A DNA stretch of 56,295 bases from Clostridium sp. CAG:413 (GCA_000431775.1 FR888230.1:105458-161752), one strand, 5' to 3'; shown: positions 34,195 to 43,367, counted from the stretch's first letter. The notes: generated by a model from the sequence alone, not told the origin. A program made the numbers and translations.

Positions 34195-35418
34195 ATGAAA
34201 ACAAAACGCAGCTTCCCTATAGTGACCGTCACGCCCAAGGCGGAGACGGCTATCAAAAAGGGCCACCCGTGGGTCTATGACGCCGAGATAACCGATTCCT
34301 TCGGCGACACGGCCAACGGCTGCCTTGTAGATGTGCTCTCGCGCAAGGGCTCATACCTCGGCACGGGTCTGCTCAGCCTTGAGAGCAAAATTCGCGTTAG
34401 GATCCTGTCCTCCAACGCCAACGAGAGCTTCACCCCCGCATTTTGGGAGCGCAGGCTCAGATACGCAATAGACTACCGTCGCACCGTCATGGGCGGCGAC
34501 TTCTCCTGCTGCCGCCTTGTATTCGGCGAGGCGGACGGCCTGCCCGGGCTGACGGTGGACAGATTCTCCGACCTGCTGTCGGTGCAGATAGCCTCCTACG
34601 GCATGGATAAGCTCAAGGATACCCTCTATCCGCTGCTGATAAAGATACTCGCCGAGGGCGGCGACACGATAAACGGCATATACGAGCGCAACGACATTGC
34701 CCTGCGCTCAAGAGAGGGGCTTGAGGAATACAAAGGCTGGTATGAGAAGCTGCCGCACCCCGATTCGCCCGTCACCGAGATAACCGAGAACGGCATAAAA
34801 TATCTTGTTGATGTTGAGAACGGGCAAAAGACGGGATTTTTCCTCGATCAGAAATACAATCGCCTTGCCGTCGCAAGCATCTCAAAGGGCAAGCGTGTGC
34901 TCGACTGCTTCACTCACACAGGCTCGTTTGCGCTGAACGCCGCAATGGGCGGGGCTGAGCACGTCACCGCCGTCGACGTCTCCGAGACTGCGGTCGAGAT
35001 GGCTCGCCGCAACGCCGAGCGCAACGGCCTTGACGGGCGCATGGATTTCCTCGCCGCCGACGTATTCGACCTGCTGCCCGAGCTTGAGAAGAACGGAAAA
35101 AAGCCCTATGATTTCATTATCCTCGACCCGCCCGCCTTCACCAAGAGCCGCCGCACCGTCGGCTCCGCCGAGAGGGGCTACAAGGAGATAAACTACAGGG
35201 CGATGAAGCTGCTGCCCCGCGGCGGATACCTCGCGACCTGCTCCTGCTCGCACTTCATGCCGAGCGAATTATTCACCAAAATGCTGCTCAGCGCCGCAGC
35301 CGACGCGGGCGTGCAGTTAAAGCAGATAGAGGCTCGTCAGCAGTGCAGGGATCATCCCGTGCTGCTCAGCGTGCCCGAGACCGATTACCTCAAATTCTAT
35401 ATTTTTCAGGTGGTGTGA
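34195..35418 (+). CDS. RlmI-like 23S rRNA methyltransferase (class I SAM-dependent)
   Basis: The 407-residue protein has an N-terminal PUA domain (KKGHPWVYDAEI near 21-32), an EEHV-like middle with GEADGLPGLTVDRF, then the SAM-binding Rossmann domain (VLDCFTHTGSFALNAAMGGA near 238-257) and the catalytic-loop ILDPPAFTKS near 311-320. This matches the RlmI/RlmK family that makes 5-methylcytosine or 7-methylguanine in 23S rRNA; the exact target is uncertain. AAAGGGATATCGC precedes the ATG. It begins a four-gene rightward set. Confidence 0.88.
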   Translation: MKTKRSFPIVTVTPKAETAIKKGHPWVYDAEITDSFGDTANGCLVDVLSRKGSYLGTGLLSLESKIRVRILSSNANESFTPAFWERRLRYAIDYRRTVMGGDFSCCRLVFGEADGLPGLTVDRFSDLLSVQIASYGMDKLKDTLYPLLIKILAEGGDTINGIYERNDIALRSREGLEEYKGWYEKLPHPDSPVTEITENGIKYLVDVENGQKTGFFLDQKYNRLAVASISKGKRVLDCFTHTGSFALNAAMGGAEHVTAVDVSETAVEMARRNAERNGLDGRMDFLAADVFDLLPELEKNGKKPYDFIILDPPAFTKSRRTVGSAERGYKEINYRAMKLLPRGGYLATCSCSHFMPSELFTKMLLSAAADAGVQLKQIEARQQCRDHPVLLSVPETDYLKFYIFQVV

Positions 35419-35420
35419 CA

Positions 35421-36314
35421 ATGTTTTACGAGAACTGGATGTCCTATATCAAAGACGACGCAAAACTCACCAATATCGCCATACCCGGCTCGCACAATGC
35501 GGGCACGAGGGGCATGGTCGCCCTCGCCCGCTGCCAGAACGGCACCCTGCCCGAGCAGTATTGCTACGGAGTGCGTAAATTCGGCATCAGGATCAAAGCA
35601 GGCAGAAACGGCAAGCTCTATATCGCCCACGGCCTCGCCAAGGGAATAACCGCCGATGAGGCCTTCCGTGAGCTGGGCAGCATAGTCGATAAATACGACG
35701 ACTTCATGATCCTCGATATCCGCACCTACCCCGGCCAGGGCATAGGCCCCTTCCGCTTTGAATACAGCTCCGACCCCAAGGAGATAGACGCTCTCATCGC
35801 AAAATACCTGAAGCCCGAGAAATACGCCCTGACCGACTTTGACGATATCAAAAACGTCACCCTCGGCGATATCAGGCGCGAGGGCAAAAAATACATAATC
35901 CTCAGCTCAAAGAAGGAGTATGAATACTCCTGCGACTGCCAGCTCCTCGAGCCGTGGGACCCCAAGATCTTCGGCTCAAAGCCCGAGGTTTTCGCCAAGG
36001 AATGCGTAAACTACCTCAGAGAGCTTGAGACCGAGGGCTTCTTCTGGCTCCAGACGCAGCAGACGCCGAATTTCGGCACGGATGTCGGTCTTTCCACACC
36101 GAAGAAGCTCGACGAGCTGAGCCGCCTTTATTTCCCGTCGATAATGGAGGAGATAGCCGCCGACCCCGTGCTCATAGAGAAGCTGAATATCGTGGCGGGC
36201 GACTTTATGACGAGAGATCACATGAAGGCAAACGAAATTCTCTATTTCAACCTGCTCAAGGGCGTCGTCAAGGACGAACTCATCGACGAATACGCCGCGG
36301 CGATAGGCAAGTAA
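35421..36314 (+). CDS. PI-PLC X-domain-like phosphodiesterase
   Basis: The 297-residue protein resembles bacterial phosphatidylinositol-specific phospholipase C. The first catalytic histidine is in IPGSHNAGTRG (near 22-32), and a second in KLYIAHGLAKG (near 71-81). The residue after the first histidine is Asn, where the known enzymes have Asp, and GIRIKAG replaces DIRG, so activity may be altered. No signal peptide is seen, so it appears cytoplasmic. The ATG at 35421 follows the RlmI-like stop by 2 bases, with CAGGTGGTG as ribosome site. Confidence 0.78.
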   Translation: MFYENWMSYIKDDAKLTNIAIPGSHNAGTRGMVALARCQNGTLPEQYCYGVRKFGIRIKAGRNGKLYIAHGLAKGITADEAFRELGSIVDKYDDFMILDIRTYPGQGIGPFRFEYSSDPKEIDALIAKYLKPEKYALTDFDDIKNVTLGDIRREGKKYIILSSKKEYEYSCDCQLLEPWDPKIFGSKPEVFAKECVNYLRELETEGFFWLQTQQTPNFGTDVGLSTPKKLDELSRLYFPSIMEEIAADPVLIEKLNIVAGDFMTRDHMKANEILYFNLLKGVVKDELIDEYAAAIGK

Positions 36315-36324
36315 GGAGCGAGAC

Positions 36325-37014
36325 ATGGAACTGACCGTTTTAGGCAAATACGGCCCCTACCCGAAGGCGGGCACGGGCGCGGCGAGCGGATATCTCGTCA
36401 GCGACGGCGGGGTAAATCTCGCCCTCGACATGGGCAGCGGCACTCTCGCCCGCTTGCAGCAGATGACGGATATCTCAAGGCTCGACGGCATATTCATCTC
36501 GCATCTTCACTACGATCACACGAGCGACCTGCTCCCCTTGCGCTACCTGCTGGAGGATCTTGACCGCACGCTGACTGTATACACCGCCTATGAGGACAGC
36601 GAATGGTATAAGCTCCTCTTTGGCCACCCGAATCTCAAGGTGGTGAACGTGGACTCCTCGAGCGTTATCAGGCTCGGCTCGCTCACGCTGCGCTTTTACG
36701 ATATGCTCCACACCGTCCCCTGCCTCGCGGTTAGGATAGAGGGCAGCAAAACGCTCGTCTACACGGGCGACACGATGTATAACGACAATATCCTCGCCGC
36801 CCTCGTCGGCGCGGACTGCGCCCTCGCGGACTGCTCAAAGCCCGACGGCTTCAACGGCCCGCATATGACGGTGAGTATTGCGAAAAAGCTCAACACCGAG
36901 ACGGGCGTTCGTATAATTTCGACCCATCTCAGCCCGGATTATTCACCCGAAGAAGAATACAAAGGATTCCCCGGCATATCCGTCGCCGAGGAATTGAAAA
37001 CCTACAAAATTTAA
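36325..37014 (+). CDS. Metallo-beta-lactamase-fold hydrolase (RNase Z-like)
   Basis: The 229-residue protein has the metal-binding motif SHLHYDHTSD (near 60-69), preceded by NLALDMGSGTL. Later ligands are in MLHTVPCLAVRI (131-142), VYTGDTMYND and IISTHLSPDYSPEE. It resembles small RNase Z-type or UlaG-like hydrolases. The substrate is unknown. It is packed in the operon, 10 bases after the PI-PLC gene and 12 before the kinase gene. Confidence 0.85.
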   Translation: MELTVLGKYGPYPKAGTGAASGYLVSDGGVNLALDMGSGTLARLQQMTDISRLDGIFISHLHYDHTSDLLPLRYLLEDLDRTLTVYTAYEDSEWYKLLFGHPNLKVVNVDSSSVIRLGSLTLRFYDMLHTVPCLAVRIEGSKTLVYTGDTMYNDNILAALVGADCALADCSKPDGFNGPHMTVSIAKKLNTETGVRIISTHLSPDYSPEEEYKGFPGISVAEELKTYKI

Positions 37015-37026
37015 GGAGTAAAAGGT

Positions 37027-37866
37027 ATGGCAAAATACAGCTCTGCTATAATCGGTCACGCAACTCTCGACACCAACACCGACCATCTCGGCAACACCGT
37101 CAAGATAGTCGGCGGGGCGGTCATATATTCCTCCGCGTCGGCATACGCCCTCGGTCACAGAGTGGCTGCGGTCACAAAGATAGCCGACAAGGATATGGAC
37201 AGGCTCGAACAATTCACCATCCCGAAGGAGGATATCTACTGCCTACCGAGCGAGCGCTCGACCGACATGGTGAATATCTATCACACCGCCGACAAGGAGC
37301 GCCGCACCTGCTCCTGCCTCTCAAAGGGCGATCCGTTCTGCGCCGAGGAGCTGCCCGACCTTGACGCCTCGATATATCACCTTGCGGGGCTTGTTTTCGG
37401 CGATTTCAACGGCGAAATGATCCGCACCCTCGCAAAGAAAGCGCCCGTGGCGGTGGATGTGCAGGCTATGCTGCGTCACGTCAACGACGATGGCTCGATG
37501 TTCTTCGCCGACTGGGCGGATAAAAAAGAATGCCTGCCCTATATCGACTTTCTCAAGACGGACGCAGCCGAGGCGGAGATAATGACCGGCTGCACCGACC
37601 GCAAGGAGGCGGCAAAGCATCTCTACTCATGGGGCGCAAAGGAGATACTCATAACCCACAACACCAAGGTGCTCGCCTATGACGGCAATGAATTCCACAC
37701 CTGCCCGATAAGGGCGCGCAACCTCAGCGGCAGGACGGGCAGGGGCGACACGACCTTCGCCGCCTATATCAACGAGAGGCTCTCACACTCTGTGCCCGAG
37801 GCGCTGCTCACGGTCACCCTCTGGGCCCGGGGCGCCCCACAGGGCGCCCGCCACCGTTTCTCTTAA
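37027..37866 (+). CDS. PfkB-family sugar/nucleoside kinase, C-terminus frameshifted
   Basis: A ribokinase-like kinase. The open frame is 279 codons. The N-terminal GGAVIYSSASAYALGHRV (near 29-46) and the active-site loop LSGRTGRGDTTFAAYINERL (near 236-255, containing the anion-hole GD) are clear. From codon 265 the frame reads WARGAPQGARHRFS, which is not PfkB-like. Deleting a 31-base GC-rich palindromic stretch (37819-37849) rejoins the frame to ATVSLKMETPGP and a normal 296-residue protein. The real product is either truncated or the insertion is an assembly error. AAGGAG lies upstream of the ATG. Confidence 0.82.
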   Translation: MAKYSSAIIGHATLDTNTDHLGNTVKIVGGAVIYSSASAYALGHRVAAVTKIADKDMDRLEQFTIPKEDIYCLPSERSTDMVNIYHTADKERRTCSCLSKGDPFCAEELPDLDASIYHLAGLVFGDFNGEMIRTLAKKAPVAVDVQAMLRHVNDDGSMFFADWADKKECLPYIDFLKTDAAEAEIMTGCTDRKEAAKHLYSWGAKEILITHNTKVLAYDGNEFHTCPIRARNLSGRTGRGDTTFAAYINERLSHSVPEALLTVTLWARGAPQGARHRFS

Positions 37867-37948
37867 AATGGAAACGCCCGGCCCCCTCAAAGGGAACCGG
37901 GCGGATATCGAAAAATATATCGACGAATTTTACCCCGATTTCAAATAA
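37850..37948 (+). pseudogene. Out-of-frame C-terminal tail of the PfkB kinase
   Basis: These 33 codons, one frame away from the current one, encode ATVSLKMETPGPLKGNRADI and on to DEFYPDFK, then stop. This is the usual PfkB ending (VSLKMETPGP). It is separated from the rest of the gene by the 31-base insertion at 37819-37849. Confidence 0.75.
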
Positions 37949-37949
37949 T

Positions 37950-38906
37950 TCAATCGGTCTGAGCCTTCCTTTGCGAAGGCTCTTTTTTTCTGCGCCTGCG
38001 CTGCGGCGGCACGGTGTTCCTCTCCCAAAATACGCCGTCGCTGTAGCCCTGCACGGAGCTGTCGCTCTCGGCACGCTCAAGCCTGAGCTGCGCCCACACG
38101 CAATACTGCGGATTCAGCTCAACGCCTATGAACCGCCTGCCGAGCTTCTTTGCCGTCACGCAGGTCGAGCCTGAGCCGGCAAACGGGTCGAGCACCATAT
38201 CGCCCTCGTTCGAGCCGGCGAGTATAAGCTTCGCGAGCAGCTTCTCGGGCTTCTGAGTGGGGTGCGCCGTATTCTCCGCCATAGACCAATAGGGCACGGA
38301 GATATCGTCCCAGAAGTTGGACGGGCAGGTGTTGCGGAACTTGCCGTCCGCCGTCTCCTCCCAATCCTTCGGCGCGCCGTCACGCTTATAAGGGGCGACA
38401 ACGCGGCGGCGCAGCTTGACCGCGTCCACGTTGAAGGTGTATTTGTCCGAGACGGTGGCGAACCATATATCTTCGCAGCCGTTCTTCCAATTTTTGCTCG
38501 CTCCCCTGCCTTTTTCACGCTGCCAGGTGATGCGGTTGCGTATCTTGAAGTATCTGCCGAGCACGGCGCTGACCGCCCCGCTCGACTGCCAGTCGCAGCA
38601 GACATAGACCGTGGCGGTATCCTTGAGCAGCGGGAGCACGGCTCTGACCCATTTATCGGTGTATTCGAGATAGTCGCTGTCATTCATGTGCCTGAACTTG
38701 CTGCCGCCGAAATCCTTGTCGAGGTTATACGGCGGGTCGGCTATCAGCAGGTCGACCGATTTCTCGGGCAGAGCCTTCAGCGCCTCAAAGCAGTCGCCGA
38801 GGATGATGCAGTTCTCGCCGCTCTCGCCCGATCTCAGGCAGCGGTCGAGGTATTCGCCGCCCTGCTCAACGGTCAGATCTATCGTCTTGTTTTTATCGGA
38901 TCTCAT
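37950..38906 (-). CDS. Solitary DNA methyltransferase (beta class, DPPY)
   Basis: The 318-residue enzyme has the catalytic motif IV ADPPYNLDKDF (near 56-66), N-terminal FxGxG-like sequence absent, and the SAM motif LDPFAGSGSTCVTAKKLGRR placed after it (near 241-260). This order (IV before I) is the beta class; DPPY is compatible with N6-adenine or N4-cytosine. The target-recognition region lies between. No restriction enzyme gene is adjacent, so it is an orphan. Its last residues, KKEPSQRKAQTD, are encoded by the terminator of the convergent gene. The 3' end overlaps that of the kinase region by one base or less. Confidence 0.88.
   Translation of the reverse strand: MRSDKNKTIDLTVEQGGEYLDRCLRSGESGENCIILGDCFEALKALPEKSVDLLIADPPYNLDKDFGGSKFRHMNDSDYLEYTDKWVRAVLPLLKDTATVYVCCDWQSSGAVSAVLGRYFKIRNRITWQREKGRGASKNWKNGCEDIWFATVSDKYTFNVDAVKLRRRVVAPYKRDGAPKDWEETADGKFRNTCPSNFWDDISVPYWSMAENTAHPTQKPEKLLAKLILAGSNEGDMVLDPFAGSGSTCVTAKKLGRRFIGVELNPQYCVWAQLRLERAESDSSVQGYSDGVFWERNTVPPQRRRRKKEPSQRKAQTD
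37961..37989 (+). terminator. Terminator embedded in the 3' end of the convergent methyltransferase gene
   Basis: GAGCCTTC (37961-37968), loop CTTTGC, GAAGGCTC (37975-37982), then seven T. It ends the rightward kinase operon, yet its bases are the last codons of the leftward DNA methyltransferase. Confidence 0.8.
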
Positions 38907-38916
38907 TATTATCCTC

Positions 38917-41115
38917 TCAGTTGAATTTGTGGACTCCGGGGCCTATCTCGGCAGTTTTGCCGCCGAGGATAACGCTTGCGGTGCAGCCCTCGGGCACGGT
39001 AAAGGTATACTCGGTCACGCCGTTCTCCGTATGCCATTCCGAGCCGATAACGCCGTAGCGGCTCTCGATGGAGGCCTTGACATAGCTCAGCCTGCCGTCG
39101 GTCAGCGGAGCGAAGATTATGTGCTTAAAGCCGGGGGCGCTCTCGTCGGTCTTGATGCCAGCCGCGTCGCCGTAAAGCCAGTCGGCAACGCTGCCGTAGG
39201 CGTAGTGGTTAAAGGAATTCATGCCTATGCTCCACATTGAGCCGTCCGCCCGCAGGCTGTCCCAATGCTCCCAAATGGTTGTTGCGCCCATCTTGACCGA
39301 GAAGAGCCACGAGGGGTATTCCTCACGGAGCACAAGGCTGTAGGCGGTCTCGGCGTAGCCGTTGTCGCTGAGCACATGGAGCAGGTACGGCGTGCCGACG
39401 AAGCCCGTCTTGAGGTGGCCGCAGGCGGTGACAAGGGCGTTGAGCTGCGCTGCCGTCTCGGCAACGTCGGGGCTGATGCCGAAGTGCGACGCCAGCACGC
39501 AGGCGGTCTGGGTCTCATACTCGGGGCGGATTTTGCCGCCGACCATATATTCCCTGCGGAACGCCTCGATCGAGCGCTGCCTGTTTGCCTTATATGTCTC
39601 GGCGTCTCCGCCGCAAAGCTCGATGGATTTGATAAGTAATTCACTTGAATAGATATAAAATGCCGTGGCGATAAGATCCTTGTCAACGCCGACATCACAG
39701 GGTCCGTTGCTGTCATGCTCAAGGTTGAGCCAGTCGCCGAAATGCCTGCCGCCTCTCCAGATGCCGTCACGGATAAACATATCAATATAGCCGATCCATC
39801 TCTTCATGGAGTCGAGAGATTTCTCTATTATCTCACTGCCGCCGTAGGTCAGGTGCATCTGCCACGGGCAAACGGTGACGGCGTCCGCCCACGCCGCTGA
39901 GCTGAACATATCGGGGTCAAACACGTCGGGTATTACATGAGGCACGCCTCCCCAGGGCCTCTGCGCCGTGCGGAGATCCGCGAGCCACTTCTCAAAAAAG
40001 CGCTCAACGTCAAAATTGTATGAAGCCGTCTTAACAAATACCTGAGCGTCGCCCGTCCAGCCGAGACGCTCGTCACGCTGCGGACAGTCGGTCGGCACAT
40101 CGAGGAAATTGCCCTTCTGACCCCAGATAATATTGCCGAAGAGCTTGTTTACCCGCTCGTCGGAGCACTCAAAATATCCCGTGCGCCTAAGCTCGGAGTG
40201 AACGACCACGGCGGTGAAATTCTCGGGCTTTATCTCGTCGCTCCAGCCAGTGAGCCTCGCATAGCGGAAGCCGAAGAAGGTGTGCTCGGGGGTCATAAGG
40301 CGCTCCTCACCGTCGCAGACAAATTCCGCCCTCGCCTTGGCGGAGCGCAGGTTGTCGCGGTAAAAATTGCCGTCCTTATCGAGCACCTCGCCGTGCTCTA
40401 TCAGGGCTCTCTCGCCCTTTTTGCCCTTTATCCTGAATTCGATAAAGCCTGTCATATTCTGACCGAAGTCAAGCACGGTCTCACCCTTGGGGGTGATGAT
40501 GATTTCTTTAACAGGCAGGCGCTCGTGCGCCGTTATCCTCTCGCCGATGCGGTCGACAAGAGTATCCTTGGTGTGAAATATCTCCTGAGCCGGGAGCGGC
40601 TCGGGGTCGGTGAAATTCGCGTCGTAGACATAGCCGTCATAGATGCCCGATTCGAGATATTTGCTTCTCTCGGCGAGCCATGAGCTGCCGCTCGTGAATA
40701 CCTGCTCGCTGCCGTCGGTAAATTCTACAGTCAAAGCAAATATCGCCGCCGCCTCGCAGGCACCCAGTGAGGGCGAAACGGGCTTCGCCTTGATATTGCC
40801 CGCCCAAGCGGGCGACATCCCGCATTTCCAGCCGGGGGCAAGCTCGATCTCGACCGTGTCTCTCCCAGTGAGCATCGCCGTCACGTCGCAGGTCTCGACC
40901 TGTATCCTCTCGGCGTACTCCGTCCAGCCCGGTGCAAGGTATGCGTCGCCGACCTTTTTGCCGTTGATATACGCCGCATAAACTCCGAGCGCCGAAGCCT
41001 CGAGATAAGCCTTTTTGATATCTTTATCAAACGAAATTTCTCTTGAGAAAGTGGTAACGCTGCCGAGGAAATTCCTCGGAGATCTGATCCATGACGCTTC
41101 TTTAATATGCTTCAT
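38917..41115 (-). CDS. Alpha-L-rhamnosidase-like glycoside hydrolase (GH78)
   Basis: The 732-residue protein has an N-terminal beta-sandwich with SALGVYAAYINGKKVGD and YLAPGWTEYAERIQ, then the (alpha/alpha)6 barrel with the family signature DCPQRDERLGWTGDAQVF (near 345-362), and the late GATTIWEHWDS (near 598-608) with the catalytic Glu. No signal peptide is present, so it likely acts on imported oligosaccharides. GGAGCGGCGGC precedes the ATG at 41115. It hydrolyses rhamnosides from plant or bacterial polymers. Confidence 0.92.
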   Translation of the reverse strand: MKHIKEASWIRSPRNFLGSVTTFSREISFDKDIKKAYLEASALGVYAAYINGKKVGDAYLAPGWTEYAERIQVETCDVTAMLTGRDTVEIELAPGWKCGMSPAWAGNIKAKPVSPSLGACEAAAIFALTVEFTDGSEQVFTSGSSWLAERSKYLESGIYDGYVYDANFTDPEPLPAQEIFHTKDTLVDRIGERITAHERLPVKEIIITPKGETVLDFGQNMTGFIEFRIKGKKGERALIEHGEVLDKDGNFYRDNLRSAKARAEFVCDGEERLMTPEHTFFGFRYARLTGWSDEIKPENFTAVVVHSELRRTGYFECSDERVNKLFGNIIWGQKGNFLDVPTDCPQRDERLGWTGDAQVFVKTASYNFDVERFFEKWLADLRTAQRPWGGVPHVIPDVFDPDMFSSAAWADAVTVCPWQMHLTYGGSEIIEKSLDSMKRWIGYIDMFIRDGIWRGGRHFGDWLNLEHDSNGPCDVGVDKDLIATAFYIYSSELLIKSIELCGGDAETYKANRQRSIEAFRREYMVGGKIRPEYETQTACVLASHFGISPDVAETAAQLNALVTACGHLKTGFVGTPYLLHVLSDNGYAETAYSLVLREEYPSWLFSVKMGATTIWEHWDSLRADGSMWSIGMNSFNHYAYGSVADWLYGDAAGIKTDESAPGFKHIIFAPLTDGRLSYVKASIESRYGVIGSEWHTENGVTEYTFTVPEGCTASVILGGKTAEIGPGVHKFN

Positions 41116-41203
41116 GCCGCCGCTCCTTTGTTTCATTTATATTGTAATGATAACTGATTCCGTGAAAAAATGCAACGGTATTAAAAAATTAATATTTATT
41201 CTA

Positions 41204-41232
41204 TTGAACATTGAGCCGTTAACTGATACAAT
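41204..41232 (+). promoter_or_regulatory. Promoter of the lipoprotein gene
   Basis: TTGAAC (41204-41209), 17 bases, TACAAT (41227-41232), 18 bases before the start codon. The leftward rhamnosidase promoter is not obvious in this 135-base gap. Confidence 0.5.
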
Positions 41233-41250
41233 AAGCACGGAGATGATGTG

Positions 41251-42036
41251 ATGAAAAAGTTAATTTCTGTTTTGCTCGCCGCGGCGGCTCTGCTCTCGCT
41301 CTGCTCCTGCTCGGGCAAATCAATAAAATTCGGCGACGATATCACCCAGACGACCGAGGCGATACCCGGGCTGCCGAGCGTTGAAACAACTCAGGACAAG
41401 CGTGAATTCAAGGACGAAAGCGGCAGGACTGTCTGCCTCGTGACAGGCGAGATACCCCAGCTCAGCGGCGGCGCGGGCTACCCGACCGATAAGATAAATT
41501 CGGCGCTCAAGCTGATGTTTGTCCATAAATCGGACGAAGCGAAAAACAACATCAAAAATGCCGCGGAATTTATGGACTCCCAAAGCTCCGAGCAGCCGTG
41601 GTCGACCAAGCTGACATACGAGCTGAAATACATGGACGAAAGCATCGTGAGCTTCCTGTGCAACATTTATTTCTCATACTTCGGTCCGGACACTCTCGTC
41701 CCGTCTCACACCGCCGTCGGAGTCTGCGTCGATATGAAAACGGGCGAGATACTGAACCTGCTCTCCTTTGCGGGCGACGAAAAGGACGCCGCAAGGCAGC
41801 AGCTCATTGAGATAGTGCAAAAGAAATCAGTGACCGGATTCTATGCGGGCAATACGCTCACCGAGGAGCAGCTGCAGCTCATAGCCGACACCTTTGACGA
41901 GAGCAATTTCTGGTATAAGGACGGCGTATTCAGCTACTTCTTTGACCGTGCGACGATAGCCCAAAACGACAGCGGCTATTATGTATGCGAGCTGAAGCCG
42001 TCGGATTACAGCGGAATTCTCAGCCTCGAAAGATAA
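41251..42036 (+). CDS. Lipoprotein with DUF3298-like domain
   Basis: The 261-residue protein has a lipoprotein signal peptide (MKKLISVLLAAAALLSLCSC, lipobox Cys at about 20). The body runs VCLVTGEIPQLSG, then NIYFSYFGPDTLVPSHTAVG and VCVDMKTGEILNLLSF, which resembles the DUF3298/RsiV-like fold. The start at 41251 has GGAG eight bases upstream. It is probably monocistronic and faces outward from the membrane. Confidence 0.78.
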   Translation: MKKLISVLLAAAALLSLCSCSGKSIKFGDDITQTTEAIPGLPSVETTQDKREFKDESGRTVCLVTGEIPQLSGGAGYPTDKINSALKLMFVHKSDEAKNNIKNAAEFMDSQSSEQPWSTKLTYELKYMDESIVSFLCNIYFSYFGPDTLVPSHTAVGVCVDMKTGEILNLLSFAGDEKDAARQQLIEIVQKKSVTGFYAGNTLTEEQLQLIADTFDESNFWYKDGVFSYFFDRATIAQNDSGYYVCELKPSDYSGILSLER

Positions 42037-42049
42037 CTGGATAAGCAAA

Positions 42050-42077
42050 AAGCCGAACCGTTCTCACGGTTCGGCTT
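42050..42077. terminator. Bidirectional terminator
   Basis: A perfect 12-bp stem (42050-42061 with 42066-42077, loop TCTC) with A/T-runs at both ends. It ends both the rightward lipoprotein gene and the leftward DUF4474 gene. Confidence 0.85.
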
Positions 42078-42093
42078 GATTTTTATCCTTTTG

Positions 42094-43290
42094 TTACCAG
42101 ACAACGCTGACGGTCAGCCCGTCGACGGTGTAGGTCGCGTCACGGCGGTAATGATTCTTTATCGCGTTGCAGAACGCCCTGACCATCGCCTCGTCCTTCA
42201 TGACTATGGAGAATTCCATTCTGAGGCTTGCGGGGATATAAATGGTATCGCTCATCTTGAAGCCGTTGAGCCACCAGTGAACCTGCGGGCCTCTGTGAAG
42301 CAGCAGCTCGTCGCCGTGGTAGATATCCATCGTCATCTCCATCATCTGCTCGTCATTGGCGCAGTTATAATAGCTGCCGACGCTGCCGGGCTTGCGGTTA
42401 TACAAGCCGACCTCTCCGCCGTTGGAGATGAGATAATTGCCCTTCCAGATCTGTATCATCCACTCAAGGCCGTCATAATCGAATTTATAGCGGCGGGTGT
42501 GATAGTTGAAGAACGGGGTGGAATAGCTGAAAAAATCATAGAACAGGCAGAAGCCGAAGTTACGCATCCAGATATTGACGGGCGAATATGCGACAAGCTC
42601 CTTGACGGAGAAGTCATAGCCGAGGCCGAGCATTCCCGTGCCGTATCTGCCGTAGACCGCGCCTGTCTCGGGGTTAAAGAATATCGCCGAATAGAGCGTG
42701 TCGGAGCCACCGTCCTTATAAGTGACCCTGACGACGACCTCATAGAGGTTATCCTCGCCCTCGACGGGTATGCCCTGCACCTGGCACTTGTCAATGACGC
42801 TCAGCCAAACGCCGAACCACCTGACAATATAGGACTGCGCCTTTTTGCCCTCGTTCGCAAGCTCGGCGCTGCGCTCAACGGACTGCTTACGCATCTCCTC
42901 GGTGTCGATGTCAAACGCCTTGACTATAAGCTGTGAATACTGATTTGTCTCGGGCAGCGAGCTGAGAATAAGGTCAAGGTCGAAGCCCGTCTCCTCAAAG
43001 ACATAATCAACGCTGCCGGCGAACATCTCGTCAAGCGTGAACTGGAAATTCTTCTGCGGGATGAGTATCTGACCGGTGAGCAGCCTTGTCACGAAGTTGA
43101 AGGCGTTGATTATCTTCATGAACTGCTCGGTGGACATTGCGGGGTAGCCGTTCTCTATCAGAGAATCTCTGTAGTCGCTGATGCTCTGAACCTCAACGCA
43201 TCTCTCATTTGCCGCGAATGCGGGAGTGACCGCCCCGAAGCAGAGCACAAGCGCCATGAAAAGCGCCGCTATCCTGTTCCTGAATTTCAT
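42094..43290 (-). CDS. Secreted DUF4474-domain protein
   Basis: The 398-residue protein has a clear signal peptide (LFMALVLCFGAVTPAFAANE, cleavage at about 27). The C-terminal half has NFGFCLFYDFFSYSTPFFNY, then RYKFDYDGLEWMIQIWKGNY and EVGLYNRKPGSVGSYYN, the pattern I recall for DUF4474. The function is unknown. A TTGCAT-17-TAAAAT promoter and AGGAGGG ribosome site precede it. Confidence 0.82.
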   Translation of the reverse strand: MKFRNRIAALFMALVLCFGAVTPAFAANERCVEVQSISDYRDSLIENGYPAMSTEQFMKIINAFNFVTRLLTGQILIPQKNFQFTLDEMFAGSVDYVFEETGFDLDLILSSLPETNQYSQLIVKAFDIDTEEMRKQSVERSAELANEGKKAQSYIVRWFGVWLSVIDKCQVQGIPVEGEDNLYEVVVRVTYKDGGSDTLYSAIFFNPETGAVYGRYGTGMLGLGYDFSVKELVAYSPVNIWMRNFGFCLFYDFFSYSTPFFNYHTRRYKFDYDGLEWMIQIWKGNYLISNGGEVGLYNRKPGSVGSYYNCANDEQMMEMTMDIYHGDELLLHRGPQVHWWLNGFKMSDTIYIPASLRMEFSIVMKDEAMVRAFCNAIKNHYRRDATYTVDGLTVSVVW

Positions 43291-43338
43291 ATTTACCCTC
43301 CTGCTTGTTGATTAATATTATTATGCACAGCAAGGGTA

Positions 43339-43367
43339 ATTTTATCATATTATGAAATTATATGCAA
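43339..43367 (-). promoter_or_regulatory. Promoter of the DUF4474 gene
   Basis: Minus strand TTGCAT (43362-43367), 17 bases, TAAAAT (43339-43344). Confidence 0.55.

Noticed and set aside
37814..38080. Frame of 88 codons opposite the kinase end
   Set aside because: It is a GC-rich shadow of the kinase end and methyltransferase end with low-complexity sequence.
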